Shown piece by piece: positions 5,792 to 13,447 of a DNA stretch of 16,625 bases (positions are counted from its first letter, which is position 1; the number at the start of each line of letters is the position of its first letter). A program made the position numbers and the translations under genes. Origin of the DNA: Bacillota bacterium (GTDB taxonomy: Bacteria > Bacillota > Clostridia > Oscillospirales > Ruminococcaceae); NCBI GenBank assembly GCA_023458875.1, contig JAEWXO010000099.1, forward strand, positions 1-16,625. Direction: 5' to 3'. The notes under the pieces were generated by a model that did no database searches, had not been told where the DNA came from, and was given only the letters and a program-made list of their open reading frames with translations.

Positions 5792-8017
5792 CTATAATTC
5801 TACCACTTTACATTCTCCGAGCATATCGTCTTTTTCATAAATATCGCTGACATCTTCAGCAGTATTTATATTATGAGTAATATCCGGTCTGCCATACATA
5901 CCCTGGCTTTCATCCGTATCAAGGGTTTTTCGTATCAGCTCTTCAAACTGATCGCATGGGATAGGTCTGGAAAAATAATATCCCTGTATATTGTCGCACC
6001 CTATATTTGTAAGGAAGGTTATCTGTGACTTTGTTTCTGCACCCTCGGCTATCACATCAAGAGCAAGACTTTTGGCCATCTGAACCACTGAGGTAATTAT
6101 ACTCCCTGCCTTTACGGATTTTTCAAAGTCAGACATAAATCTCATGTCTATCTTAAGAACATCGACCGTAATATCCTTTAACATATTAAGTGACGAATAT
6201 CCGCTTCCGAAGTCGTCCATAAGTATAAGGAATCCGTAGTTACGCAGCTTGTCTACTGCTTCGATCAGCTGTGTAGGATTATCGGTATATGCACTTTCGG
6301 TAAGTTCTATCTTTATATGTTCAGGAGAGAGTCTGTATTTTCGTATGATAGCGTAAATCTCATCGGCAAGATTTTCATTATAGAAGCTCATTCGTGATAT
6401 GTTTACTGATATCGGTACCCATTTACGCTTCAGGTCCAGCTGCTTTCTCTGATATTTACACGCTTCCTCCCAGACATAGCGGTCAAGTTTTGAGATAAAT
6501 CCGTTTTTTTCAAAAAGGGGTATAAACTCACCCGGCGGAATTATTCCCTTGCACGGATGAAGCCAACGTACAAGCGCTTCTGCGCTTATAGGTATATTTT
6601 TTGATACGCTGTATACAGGCTGCATAAACAATACAAACTGTCCGTTATTAAGCGCCTTTTTCATTTCAGCCGTTATCTCCTGCTCAACAACAAGCTTCTG
6701 CCTGAAATTTTCGTCATAATACGCGTAATTTATATCGTCATTTTCCCTGATGGACTGCATCGCCAGATTTGCCCTGTCGCACATCTGGCTGACAGAAACA
6801 TCATTTTTCTGCGCGACATAAATTCCCATATTGAGAATTATTCTGCATCCCAGATAATAATGCGTAAAGCTGTCATTTGTTATAGCGTTTATGCTCTCAA
6901 TGTCGCAATAAGACTCTTCAACGCATACCGCAAAGCTGTCCGATTCAAGCCTTCCGTATGTTCCGTACTTTCCTACATTTTCCCGAATCATTTTTGCAAT
7001 ATTTTTAAGAAGCTCATCTGCATGCTCCGTCCCGTACAAATAATTTATTACCTTAAACCTCTGTACGTTAAGTACTATTATGGCATAGGTCTTATCTTTG
7101 TTTTCATTTATGAGCTTGTATGTATTCTGCAAAAATGCCGTTCTGTTATATATTCCTGTAACAACATCATGGGTCGCCCTGTAGCTTATAACCTCTTCGT
7201 ACTGCTTCTCCCTTGAAATATCCACAAGCATTACATAAAGAAGGTCCTCTCCATGATCCGATACAATAAACTGCCCCTTTACCTTTATCCATATCCAGCA
7301 TCCGTTAAGAACCTTTGCCCTGATACAGATATCCGAGGGTCCCCTGTTTTTCTTAATCACTCTGATACTATTCACAACGTTCTCTATATCGTCCGGGTGT
7401 ATTACACGTGCAACATCATCCTTCATAAACCTGTAATATTCCTTGCTGCCTCCGAACATTTGCAGAAGATTTGCATTTGCATAAATATTTTTAATTTTAC
7501 CGTTGTTGATACTGAATATTCCGAATCCCCCCGGAATAGTATCTATTAATGCCGAGACATCAGTTGCCCCGCCCGGAAACCCCATTATTTTATTGCTGTC
7601 GATAAATTTATGCGAAATCAGATTTTCTGTGTCCCTTTTTTTAGCTGATACGGCGTTTTTTATTCTTTGTTTTATTGAAACAGGCGTAAAAGGTTTTACT
7701 ATCATATCAGAGGCACCGTTTTCAAACACCTTTGTTTCCTTTTCCGAATCATTTATACCAGTCACAACTACAAGAGGAATCTTATCAAATGTAACTTCAC
7801 TGCATATTTTTTTAATAAGCTCACATCCGTCCATATCAGGCAGGGATATATCAGTTACGATAACAGTAACACACTGATACTGAGACTCTAATATTGCAAG
7901 AGCGTCTGCTCCGCACTCAGCATCAATAAACGAATATTCATCTCTGAATATTTCTTTAATTATATTCCTGTTGGAGTTATTGCTGTCAATAATAAGCATA
8001 TTTGGTGCATTGTTCAT
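5792..8017 (-). CDS. Receiver-PAS-GGDEF-EAL protein, likely c-di-GMP phosphodiesterase
   Basis: A 741-residue cytoplasmic signalling protein. Residues 1-125 are a response-regulator receiver: phospho-acceptor D56 (TDISLPDMDG), T86 and K108 match CheY D57, T87 and K109, but the acidic pair is D11-S12 instead of two acids. A PAS domain follows (about 155-275, ending MLVDISREKQYEE). The GGDEF domain (about 280-430) reads ESDSF (358-362) where GGDEF is required, so it should not make c-di-GMP; it may only bind nucleotide. The EAL domain (about 450-695) is intact: E480, N539, E571, D601-D602, K622, E658 and Q678, with spacing equal to that in RocR. The likely job is breaking down c-di-GMP in response to phosphorylation and a PAS signal. 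No histidine kinase is nearby. The ATG follows a G-rich stretch (GGGGGGGATC) that must serve as ribosome binding site. Confidence 0.92.
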   Translation of the reverse strand: MNNAPNMLIIDSNNSNRNIIKEIFRDEYSFIDAECGADALAILESQYQCVTVIVTDISLPDMDGCELIKKICSEVTFDKIPLVVVTGINDSEKETKVFENGASDMIVKPFTPVSIKQRIKNAVSAKKRDTENLISHKFIDSNKIMGFPGGATDVSALIDTIPGGFGIFSINNGKIKNIYANANLLQMFGGSKEYYRFMKDDVARVIHPDDIENVVNSIRVIKKNRGPSDICIRAKVLNGCWIWIKVKGQFIVSDHGEDLLYVMLVDISREKQYEEVISYRATHDVVTGIYNRTAFLQNTYKLINENKDKTYAIIVLNVQRFKVINYLYGTEHADELLKNIAKMIRENVGKYGTYGRLESDSFAVCVEESYCDIESINAITNDSFTHYYLGCRIILNMGIYVAQKNDVSVSQMCDRANLAMQSIRENDDINYAYYDENFRQKLVVEQEITAEMKKALNNGQFVLFMQPVYSVSKNIPISAEALVRWLHPCKGIIPPGEFIPLFEKNGFISKLDRYVWEEACKYQRKQLDLKRKWVPISVNISRMSFYNENLADEIYAIIRKYRLSPEHIKIELTESAYTDNPTQLIEAVDKLRNYGFLILMDDFGSGYSSLNMLKDITVDVLKIDMRFMSDFEKSVKAGSIITSVVQMAKSLALDVIAEGAETKSQITFLTNIGCDNIQGYYFSRPIPCDQFEELIRKTLDTDESQGMYGRPDITHNINTAEDVSDIYEKDDMLGECKVVEL

Positions 8018-8110
8018 TTTTTAGATCCCCCCCAATATATATTCCCATCAAATATGTAATAACCTGCACATATTTGTTTATTTTCAATATCATATTTTTT
8101 CATTATGCTT

Positions 8111-8139
8111 ATTATACAACAAATCAAAACATATTTCAA
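8111..8139 (-). promoter_or_regulatory. Promoter of the receiver-EAL gene, overlapping the HAD stop
   Basis: TTGAAA (8134-8139), 17 bases, TATAAT (8111-8116) on the minus strand. The -35 box overlaps the stop codon of the upstream HAD gene at 8136-8138. With no terminator between them, the receiver-EAL gene can be read both from here and from the HAD transcript. The leader is about 85 bases. Confidence 0.7.
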
Positions 8140-8966
8140 TATAATGAGTATATTTTTTTAGCTACTCCATCATTATTATTTGAAAGTATCACACCATCTG
8201 CCTTTTTCTTTACCTCCTCTTTGCCATTCTCTACAGCGTATGCTTCATCACAGGCTTCAAACATAGGTATATCGTTGAAATTATCACCAAAGCCTATAAT
8301 ATGGTCAAATTTATATTCTTTTCTCAGATACATTACTGCATTGTATTTTGAAGCTTTATCGGAAGAAATCTCCAGATACCAGTAATTTTCGTCATATACA
8401 TCACGATAAAAATCAATATGTATCCCTTTTACTTCTTTAAGCTTCAGATAGACAGGCTCAAGCAATTCATAGCTATCTGTCACAGAGTAATAAATTATAT
8501 CCCTGCCTATACAGTTTTTAAAATTATCTACCTTTGTAAATACCTTACCGAATTTTTTAGTACGCTCTTCTACAAATTTTGCGGCATTCGGAGAATTTAT
8601 ATTTTCATAGTAGGTATCAAGTACACTGTCGGTAATCGAAAAAAGAAATCCTGATAAGCTGAACTGACTTATCACATCAAGCATCTGACTGCATATTTCA
8701 TCAGATATTTTTTCTATTTTCACATAGGCATTTTTCTGAGTGTCATATATGCATACGCCGTTCATCAGAACGACAGGAACATTGATGTTTATACATTTTA
8801 CCATACTTACAGCTGTGACCGCTGTTCTGGCCGTCGCTATGCTGAAAAATCCTCCTTCTGAAATGAATCTGTTCAGTGTCATAGCTGTATAATCCGATAC
8901 AGCCGCATTGCTGTTAAGCAGGGTGCCATCCAGATCAGAAATGTAAAGTGTTTTTTTATTATACAT
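8136..8966 (-). CDS. Cof-type HAD-IIB phosphatase
   Basis: A 276-residue haloacid-dehalogenase hydrolase of the Cof/YidA subfamily, which removes phosphate from sugar phosphates or related small molecules; the substrate cannot be told from sequence. Motif I is DLDGTLL with nucleophile D11 and acid/base D13. Motif II lies in SIATAR (42-47). The conserved lysine is probably K207 (SDKASKYNAV). Motif IV is GFGDNFND with D228 and D232. The long middle part (about 80-195) is the C2B cap typical of the family. The ATG at 8964-8966 follows GAAAGGA at normal distance. It is the first gene of a possible two-gene unit with the receiver-EAL gene. I see no convincing promoter in the very AT-rich 200 bases upstream. 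Confidence 0.9.
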   Translation of the reverse strand: MYNKKTLYISDLDGTLLNSNAAVSDYTAMTLNRFISEGGFFSIATARTAVTAVSMVKCININVPVVLMNGVCIYDTQKNAYVKIEKISDEICSQMLDVISQFSLSGFLFSITDSVLDTYYENINSPNAAKFVEERTKKFGKVFTKVDNFKNCIGRDIIYYSVTDSYELLEPVYLKLKEVKGIHIDFYRDVYDENYWYLEISSDKASKYNAVMYLRKEYKFDHIIGFGDNFNDIPMFEACDEAYAVENGKEEVKKKADGVILSNNNDGVAKKIYSLY

Positions 8967-9096
8967 TAATATTTTCCTTTCAAGATAAATTATTATTGGA
9001 ATTTTACATATTTAAATAAATTATAGTTATATATTATATAGACAATATACAAAACTATTATATTTATTTTATTTATTTTTTTATACAGATTTAATC

Positions 9097-9125
9097 TTTA
9101 TTTTCGTATTGTTTTATGTTATAAT
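9097..9125 (+). promoter_or_regulatory. Weak candidate promoter of the TPR/SEC-C gene
   Basis: A perfect TATAAT (9120-9125) lies 42 bases before the ATG. At 17 bases the -35 is only TTTATT, and the surroundings are almost pure A/T, so this is a weak call. It is the best candidate in the 201-base divergent spacer 8967-9167; the rest of that spacer shows nothing I can name. Confidence 0.35.
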
Positions 9126-9167
9126 TAATTATATCTGACCACGATCAAAATCGAAAGGATAACCAAA

Positions 9168-10397
9168 ATGACTAAATATGAAAGTTTACCGGACAATATT
9201 TCCCACTACGCAAAAACATTGTGCGATGAATGTGAAAAGTTAGATGCGGAAAAGGACACAGACAAAATAATATCTGTCTTTGAAAAGGCGTTTGAAGATT
9301 CACCGGATTCATTCACGGTAATGCTGAGGCTTGCTGTTGCTTACCGGAAATCAGGAAGCTCCGGACGATCGATAAAAATACTTGAAAATGCCGTAAAAAT
9401 ATATCCGGATAATATAAATATTCTTCATGAGCTTGCAAATTCATATGCAGAACGTAAATGGAACAAAAAAGCCCTGACACAGTATATTAATTGTATCAGA
9501 AGCCATAATTTATCACCTGAGCTCATACAGGATTTTTCAGAATTCTGCATGGAGATTCATGAAAACGATATACTAAGCGATGAGCTCTTAAATATACTCG
9601 AAAACACGGCTAAATTTTCAGACAAAGATATACCTGCAATGTGTTTTGCGATGCTCTGTTCAAATGTCAGCGAATATATGGCAGCACATAAGGAAACAAA
9701 CATTAACATAGATTATTTTGATACTTACATAAAAAATCACAGATATCTGATATCAGCGGATTTCTTTATTGATATTATGCTTTATCTTGCAGAATCACCT
9801 AATGAACCGGAAATTCTGTCAATAGTAAACCGTATAATTGATGTCACAATGAAAAAGCAACTCCCCGGGATAACTACTAAGCCCGAATTTCTTTCAGCCC
9901 GTGCAAACCTTGAGGTATCAAATGTTTTATTCAATAACGACTTAAATCCCCTTACGGTTTTTGCCGCAAGGACTGTAAAAAGAAAATTTGACTGCAACAG
10001 CGCAAATCGTAACGAGCTTGATTTTCTTGTGTTCAAGGGCAAAATAGACCTTATAAACGCTGTACGTATAAACGCTGCAGATGTAAATACTTTTAAAACA
10101 AAATATATTTACCTTTGGAGTCTTATTTCCGACGAAGTTACAAAGATGACAACGGCTTCTGACTTAAAAAAATATGCAGAAGACATGATATGCGGTTTTT
10201 TTGAAAAAGCTTCACCTGAGCTTATGAAAATAGCAGAAAAGAACATTCCGCAAAAGGAATTTCTCGCATTCAGGTCCATTTTTAATAAAAGACAGACTCC
10301 GAAAAAGACATTTAAAGAAAAGGTTCCGCCAAACGCACCATGTCCTTGCGGAAGCGGTAAAAAATACAAAAAGTGCTGCGGCTTACTTCAAAGGTAA
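9168..10397 (+). CDS. TPR-repeat protein with C-terminal SEC-C zinc motif
   Basis: A 409-residue soluble protein of unknown function. The N-terminal part (about 30-115) has helical pairs with TPR character, such as SFTVMLRLAVAYRKSG and INILHELANSYAERKW. The middle, about 120-370, is helical and unassigned. The end is a clear SEC-C motif: PCPCGSGKKYKKCC with zinc ligands C392, C394, C403 and C404. SEC-C is known from the SecA C-terminus, where it contacts SecB and ribosomes, and it occurs in many unrelated bacterial proteins. The TPR plus SEC-C layout suggests an adaptor that binds a protein or ribosome partner, but that is inference. The ATG at 9168 follows CGAAAGGAT at nine bases. It has no partner gene: the upstream neighbour is divergent and the downstream one convergent. 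Confidence 0.85.
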   Translation: MTKYESLPDNISHYAKTLCDECEKLDAEKDTDKIISVFEKAFEDSPDSFTVMLRLAVAYRKSGSSGRSIKILENAVKIYPDNINILHELANSYAERKWNKKALTQYINCIRSHNLSPELIQDFSEFCMEIHENDILSDELLNILENTAKFSDKDIPAMCFAMLCSNVSEYMAAHKETNINIDYFDTYIKNHRYLISADFFIDIMLYLAESPNEPEILSIVNRIIDVTMKKQLPGITTKPEFLSARANLEVSNVLFNNDLNPLTVFAARTVKRKFDCNSANRNELDFLVFKGKIDLINAVRINAADVNTFKTKYIYLWSLISDEVTKMTTASDLKKYAEDMICGFFEKASPELMKIAEKNIPQKEFLAFRSIFNKRQTPKKTFKEKVPPNAPCPCGSGKKYKKCCGLLQR

Positions 10398-10412
10398 GCA
10401 TATAATAAAACC

Positions 10413-10458
10413 AAAAGGCCATGAGTGATAAAAAAATATTACTCTATGGCCCTTTTTT
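10413..10458. terminator. Shared terminator between the SEC-C gene and citrate synthase
   Basis: GGCCATGAGTGATA (from 10417) pairs with TATTACTCTATGGCC (to about 10451) with one bulge. On the plus strand six T follow (10453-10458). On the minus strand the stem is followed by TTTTGGTTTT. It lies between two converging genes and can serve both. Confidence 0.8.
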
Positions 10459-10483
10459 AATAATAATTAACTTTAAGCTTTAT

Positions 10484-11839
10484 TTATCCTCTTTCATCCA
10501 GAACAGTATAATCCCTGCTCTTTGCTACTGACTTGTATGCAGGTCTTATTATTCTGCCGCCTGTCATCAGCTCCTCCATACGGTGTGCAGCCCAGCCGGC
10601 GATTCTTGAAACGGCAAACAGCGGTGTATAAAGGTCCTCAGGTATCTGAAGCATTTTGTATACAAGTCCTGAATACATATCAACATTTGCACAGATTACC
10701 TTTGAATCACCCTTGACATTTTTAAATACCTCCGGCGTAAGCTTCTCAATATTTTCAAGAAGTCTGAACTCTGCTTCAAAATCTGTTCCCTTTGCAAGCT
10801 TGTATGCCTTTTCCTTAAGAATAACAGCTCTAGGGTCGGATAATGTGTACACAGCATGACCCATACCGTATATAAGTCCGCTGCCGTCGTTTGTTTCCTT
10901 GCCTATTGTCCTTCTTATGTAATCGGCAACCTGGCCTTCATTATCCCAGTCTTTTATATTTTTCTTGAAATCATCAAGCATATCCATTACCTTGATATTT
11001 GCCCCGCCGTGTTTAGGTCCCTTTAATGAACCTATTGCGGCTGAATATGCAGAATATGCATCTGTTCCCGATGAAGTAAGCACTCTGCATGTAAATGTTG
11101 AATTGTTTCCGCCGCCGTGTTCAGCATGAAGCATAAGAAGAATATCAAGAAGAGCTGCTTCCTTCTTTGTATACTGTCTGTCAAATCTGAGCATGGAAAG
11201 AATGGTTTCAGCTGTGCTTTCATTATCACGGAGCGGATGAATAATCATGCTTTCGTTATAATAATGTCTCTGCTTTACCTGATATGCATGTGTCATAATT
11301 ACAGGAAGCTTAGCTATAAGGCTTACAGCCTTGTTCATTTCTGATTCAAGTGACTTATCCTCGGCAAAGTCATCATATGAATAAAGGGCAAGCACTGAAC
11401 GTGCCATCTTGTTCATGATATTTCTTGACGGAGCCTTCAGAATCATATCGTCAACAAAGTTATCAGGAAGCTCTCTGCACTTGGAAATATGCTCTCTGAA
11501 GCTTTTAAGCTCATCCTTTAACGGAAGATTTCCGAACAGGAGAAGATATGCTACCTCCTCGAAGCCGAAACGTCCCTCATTATCAACATGAGATACAAGT
11601 TCATTTATATTATATCCCCTGTAAATAAGTTCTCCCGGTATAGGCTCTCTTTCGCCTTCATTTATTACATAACCATGCACATTACATATTTTTGTTATGC
11701 CCGCTATAACACCGGTTCCATCAGACTTTCTAAGTCCTCTCTTTACATGGAATTTTTCATACATAACAGGATCAATAGCAGAATATTCTCTTAATTTATT
11801 GCATAGACTCTCTATAGGAGCATATTCGTTTCTATTCAT
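10484..11839 (-). CDS. gltA: Citrate synthase
   Basis: It condenses acetyl-CoA with oxaloacetate to citrate. In an anaerobe this usually feeds the oxidative arm of an incomplete TCA cycle toward 2-oxoglutarate and glutamate. The catalytic set is complete: H277 (KHGGAN), H328 (GMGHAVYTLSDPRA) and D387 (NVDMYSGLVY), along with the LHAEHGGGNNST segment. The 451-residue length and these motifs fit the clostridial citrate/2-methylcitrate synthase group; a 2-methylcitrate role cannot be excluded. The start is the ATG at 11837-11839, nine bases after GAAAGGA. The in-frame TTG at 11855-11857 is part of the ribosome binding site. No aconitase or isocitrate dehydrogenase is next to it, so it appears to be expressed alone, from the promoter at 11880-11909 to the shared terminator. 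Confidence 0.95.
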   Translation of the reverse strand: MNRNEYAPIESLCNKLREYSAIDPVMYEKFHVKRGLRKSDGTGVIAGITKICNVHGYVINEGEREPIPGELIYRGYNINELVSHVDNEGRFGFEEVAYLLLFGNLPLKDELKSFREHISKCRELPDNFVDDMILKAPSRNIMNKMARSVLALYSYDDFAEDKSLESEMNKAVSLIAKLPVIMTHAYQVKQRHYYNESMIIHPLRDNESTAETILSMLRFDRQYTKKEAALLDILLMLHAEHGGGNNSTFTCRVLTSSGTDAYSAYSAAIGSLKGPKHGGANIKVMDMLDDFKKNIKDWDNEGQVADYIRRTIGKETNDGSGLIYGMGHAVYTLSDPRAVILKEKAYKLAKGTDFEAEFRLLENIEKLTPEVFKNVKGDSKVICANVDMYSGLVYKMLQIPEDLYTPLFAVSRIAGWAAHRMEELMTGGRIIRPAYKSVAKSRDYTVLDERG

Positions 11840-11879
11840 ACAACATCGTCCTTTCAAAGTGGTTTAGTATCCGTATATA

Positions 11880-11909
11880 ATAATACACTATTATTAGCTT
11901 TACTGTCAA
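11880..11909 (-). promoter_or_regulatory. Promoter of citrate synthase
   Basis: TTGACA (11904-11909), 18 bases, TATTAT (11880-11885) on the minus strand. Transcription would start near 11873, about 35 bases before the corrected ATG at 11839. It supports that start, since little leader is left for an upstream one. Confidence 0.7.
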
Positions 11910-12011
11910 TATTCCGACAAAATCATATCTGTATTTCACGTTTTTCACATGCCTAAACCAGTTCATTTTTGTTTTACTTCATAAAATATAAAAAATAAAA
12001 GGAGCATAATT

Positions 12012-13088
12012 ATGAAAAATATGTTAAGTATCATATCGGCATTTTCAATAGCCATGCTTGCCGTTCCTGCATTGTCAATGCTCAAGGATTCACCTCAGAA
12101 AAGTATGGCAGATACTGTTGCTGTTGTTGAGAATAAAGCTGACGGAACGGAGCCTTCAACAATCAAAGAATTTACTGTTGAAAAGAAAGAGCCTGTCGAG
12201 AAAGAGCCTGTTGAGAAAAAGACTGTAAATAATTTTTCCGTGCTTGACATTTCAAGCGGACAGGTTATAGATGTTTCCGCACGTGATTATGTAATAGGCG
12301 CTGTATGTGCGGAAATGCCGGCAACATTCCACGAGGAAGCACTAAAGGCCCAGGCTGTAGCTGCGCATACATATGCTATACGTCAGTCATTGCTCGCACG
12401 CCAGAATCCTGACAGTGAACTGAAGGGCGCTGATTTTTCAAATGACAGTACGAAATATCAGGCATACTTTACAGACGAACAGATAAGAAAATATTACGGC
12501 GACAATTACGATACCTACTATACAAAAATCTCCTCGGCAGTTGACTCGGTTTTTGATGAAATACTTACATATCAGGACGAGCCTATTATAGCGGCATTTC
12601 ATTCAATGTCATCAGGCACGACAGAAAGTGCCGCAAATGTATGGGGAAACAATATAGATTATCTTGTACCGGTTGAAAGTGCAAGCGACATAAACGCACC
12701 TAAATATTCAGAGGAATATAATTTTACGGCAGACGAGATAAAATCAAGGCTTGAGGCCGAATATTCCGATATAATATTTGAAAATGACGCTTCACAATGG
12801 CTCGCTGTCGGTGAAAAAAGCCCATCGGGGACCATCCTTAAACTTAAAGCCGGCAACAAAACAATAACAGGCACAGATTTCCGCACCATAATGTCTATCC
12901 GCTCAGCTTCATTTGACATATTGTATTCAGCGGACAGCGGATTCACGATAACAACAAAGGGATACGGCCACGGCGTAGGCATGAGCCAGTACGGCGCAAA
13001 CTCAATGGCCGAAAACGGCAAATCATACACCGATATCCTCCTTCACTATTATACCGGCGCCAAACTTACCGAGTATGCAATCTCATAA
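12012..13088 (+). CDS. SpoIID/LytB-domain protein (lytic transglycosylase family)
   Basis: SpoIID cuts glycan strands of peptidoglycan and drives engulfment of the forespore; LytB relatives modify amidases. The 358-residue protein has a short N-terminus, a hydrophobic anchor or signal (4-24), a charged linker with EKKEPVEKEPVEKK (57-70) and the SpoIID domain from about residue 76 to the end. The catalytic glutamate matches E101 in CAEMP, and the family signature GYGHGVGMSQYGA is at 317-329. The segment GADFSNDSTKYQAY (139-152) lies where C. difficile SpoIID carries zinc-binding Cys and His residues; none is present here. The ATG follows AAAGGAG. It is not beside spoIIQ or murA, so it could be the sporulation gene or a vegetative paralogue. 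The upstream region has only a poor sigma-E-like match. It diverges from citrate synthase. Confidence 0.88.
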   Translation: MKNMLSIISAFSIAMLAVPALSMLKDSPQKSMADTVAVVENKADGTEPSTIKEFTVEKKEPVEKEPVEKKTVNNFSVLDISSGQVIDVSARDYVIGAVCAEMPATFHEEALKAQAVAAHTYAIRQSLLARQNPDSELKGADFSNDSTKYQAYFTDEQIRKYYGDNYDTYYTKISSAVDSVFDEILTYQDEPIIAAFHSMSSGTTESAANVWGNNIDYLVPVESASDINAPKYSEEYNFTADEIKSRLEAEYSDIIFENDASQWLAVGEKSPSGTILKLKAGNKTITGTDFRTIMSIRSASFDILYSADSGFTITTKGYGHGVGMSQYGANSMAENGKSYTDILLHYYTGAKLTEYAIS

Positions 13089-13106
13089 AACGTTAATATT
13101 TTTCAT

Positions 13107-13178
13107 AAAGTGCGAGCCCGAAGGGCAAAGGCGGGACCGGAAAGCCCCGGTCGACTCCGCAGAGTCGAAATCCCTGCC
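13107..13178 (+). repeat. Dispersed hairpin repeat, copy B
   Basis: Same element as 5472-5536 (minus strand), starting 19 bases after the SpoIID-like gene, in the same direction as that gene. Its fold is richer than in copy A: GCCC-GAA-GGGC; then an outer stem GGCGG(G) with CCCTGCC that holds two hairpins, GACCGG-AAAGCC-CCGGTC and TCGACT-CCGCAG-AGTCGA (13151-13168). This makes a plausible three-way junction. There is no T run after it, so it is not an ordinary terminator. Confidence 0.7.
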
Positions 13179-13222
13179 AAATCAACTACTTGACCGTATT
13201 AACTAAATAATTAACCAAAAAT

Positions 13223-13297
13223 CAAAACCCCGCCGTCTTAGTGCGGTAGTCGTAAATTTCATGTTGCCAGATATATGACATTTGGAATAGGGGTTTG
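13223..13297. repeat. Inverted repeat CAAAACCCC / GGGGTTTG
   Basis: CAAAACCCC (13223-13231) and GGGGTTTG (13290-13297) can close a 58-base loop with one extra A. Inside are smaller pairings such as CCG-CGG and ATGT-ACAT. It may be a structured RNA, a transposon scar, or chance in a 359-base spacer between the SpoIID-like gene and the ATPase. The function is unknown. Confidence 0.35.
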
Positions 13298-13324
13298 AAA
13301 TTTGGGCACAATAGAGTATGACTA

Positions 13325-13390
13325 AGTTTCTGAAATAAAAGTCTAAAAGTTTATATTATAGCATGGTTTTTGACGTCCATGTCAGAAACT
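13325..13390. repeat. Inverted repeats just upstream of the ATPase promoter
   Basis: A perfect 9-bp inverted repeat, AGTTTCTGA (13325-13333) and TCAGAAACT (13382-13390), with a nested CATGG (13362-13366) / CCATG (13377-13381). The right arm ends one base before the -35 box of the ATPase promoter. The position suits an operator, or the end of an inserted element; which one cannot be told. Confidence 0.4.
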
Positions 13391-13391
13391 A

Positions 13392-13420
13392 TTGACTTTT
13401 TTCTTAAATGTGAGTATAAT
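13392..13420 (+). promoter_or_regulatory. Sigma-A promoter of the AAA/DUF4143 ATPase
   Basis: TTGACT (13392-13397), 17 bases, TATAAT (13415-13420). Transcription would start near 13427, only about 21 bases before the GTG at 13448. The open frame upstream (from 13370) therefore contains the promoter and cannot be part of the protein. Confidence 0.8.
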
Positions 13421-13447
13421 GAAGGAGAGAACCGAAGGAGGTGCGTC

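Noticed and set aside
6860..7877. Plus-strand open frames opposite the receiver-EAL gene
   Set aside because: The minus-strand frame is fully explained by four recognisable domains; these are shadows.
11962..11987. Sigma-E-like promoter before the SpoIID-like gene
   Set aside because: CATAAAAT (11980-11987) resembles the -10 element, but the -35 at the right distance is only TTCATT. In such AT-rich DNA this is not enough.
13370..13447. 26-residue N-terminal extension of the ATPase
   Set aside because: The stretch contains the -35 and -10 boxes and the ribosome binding site of the gene.
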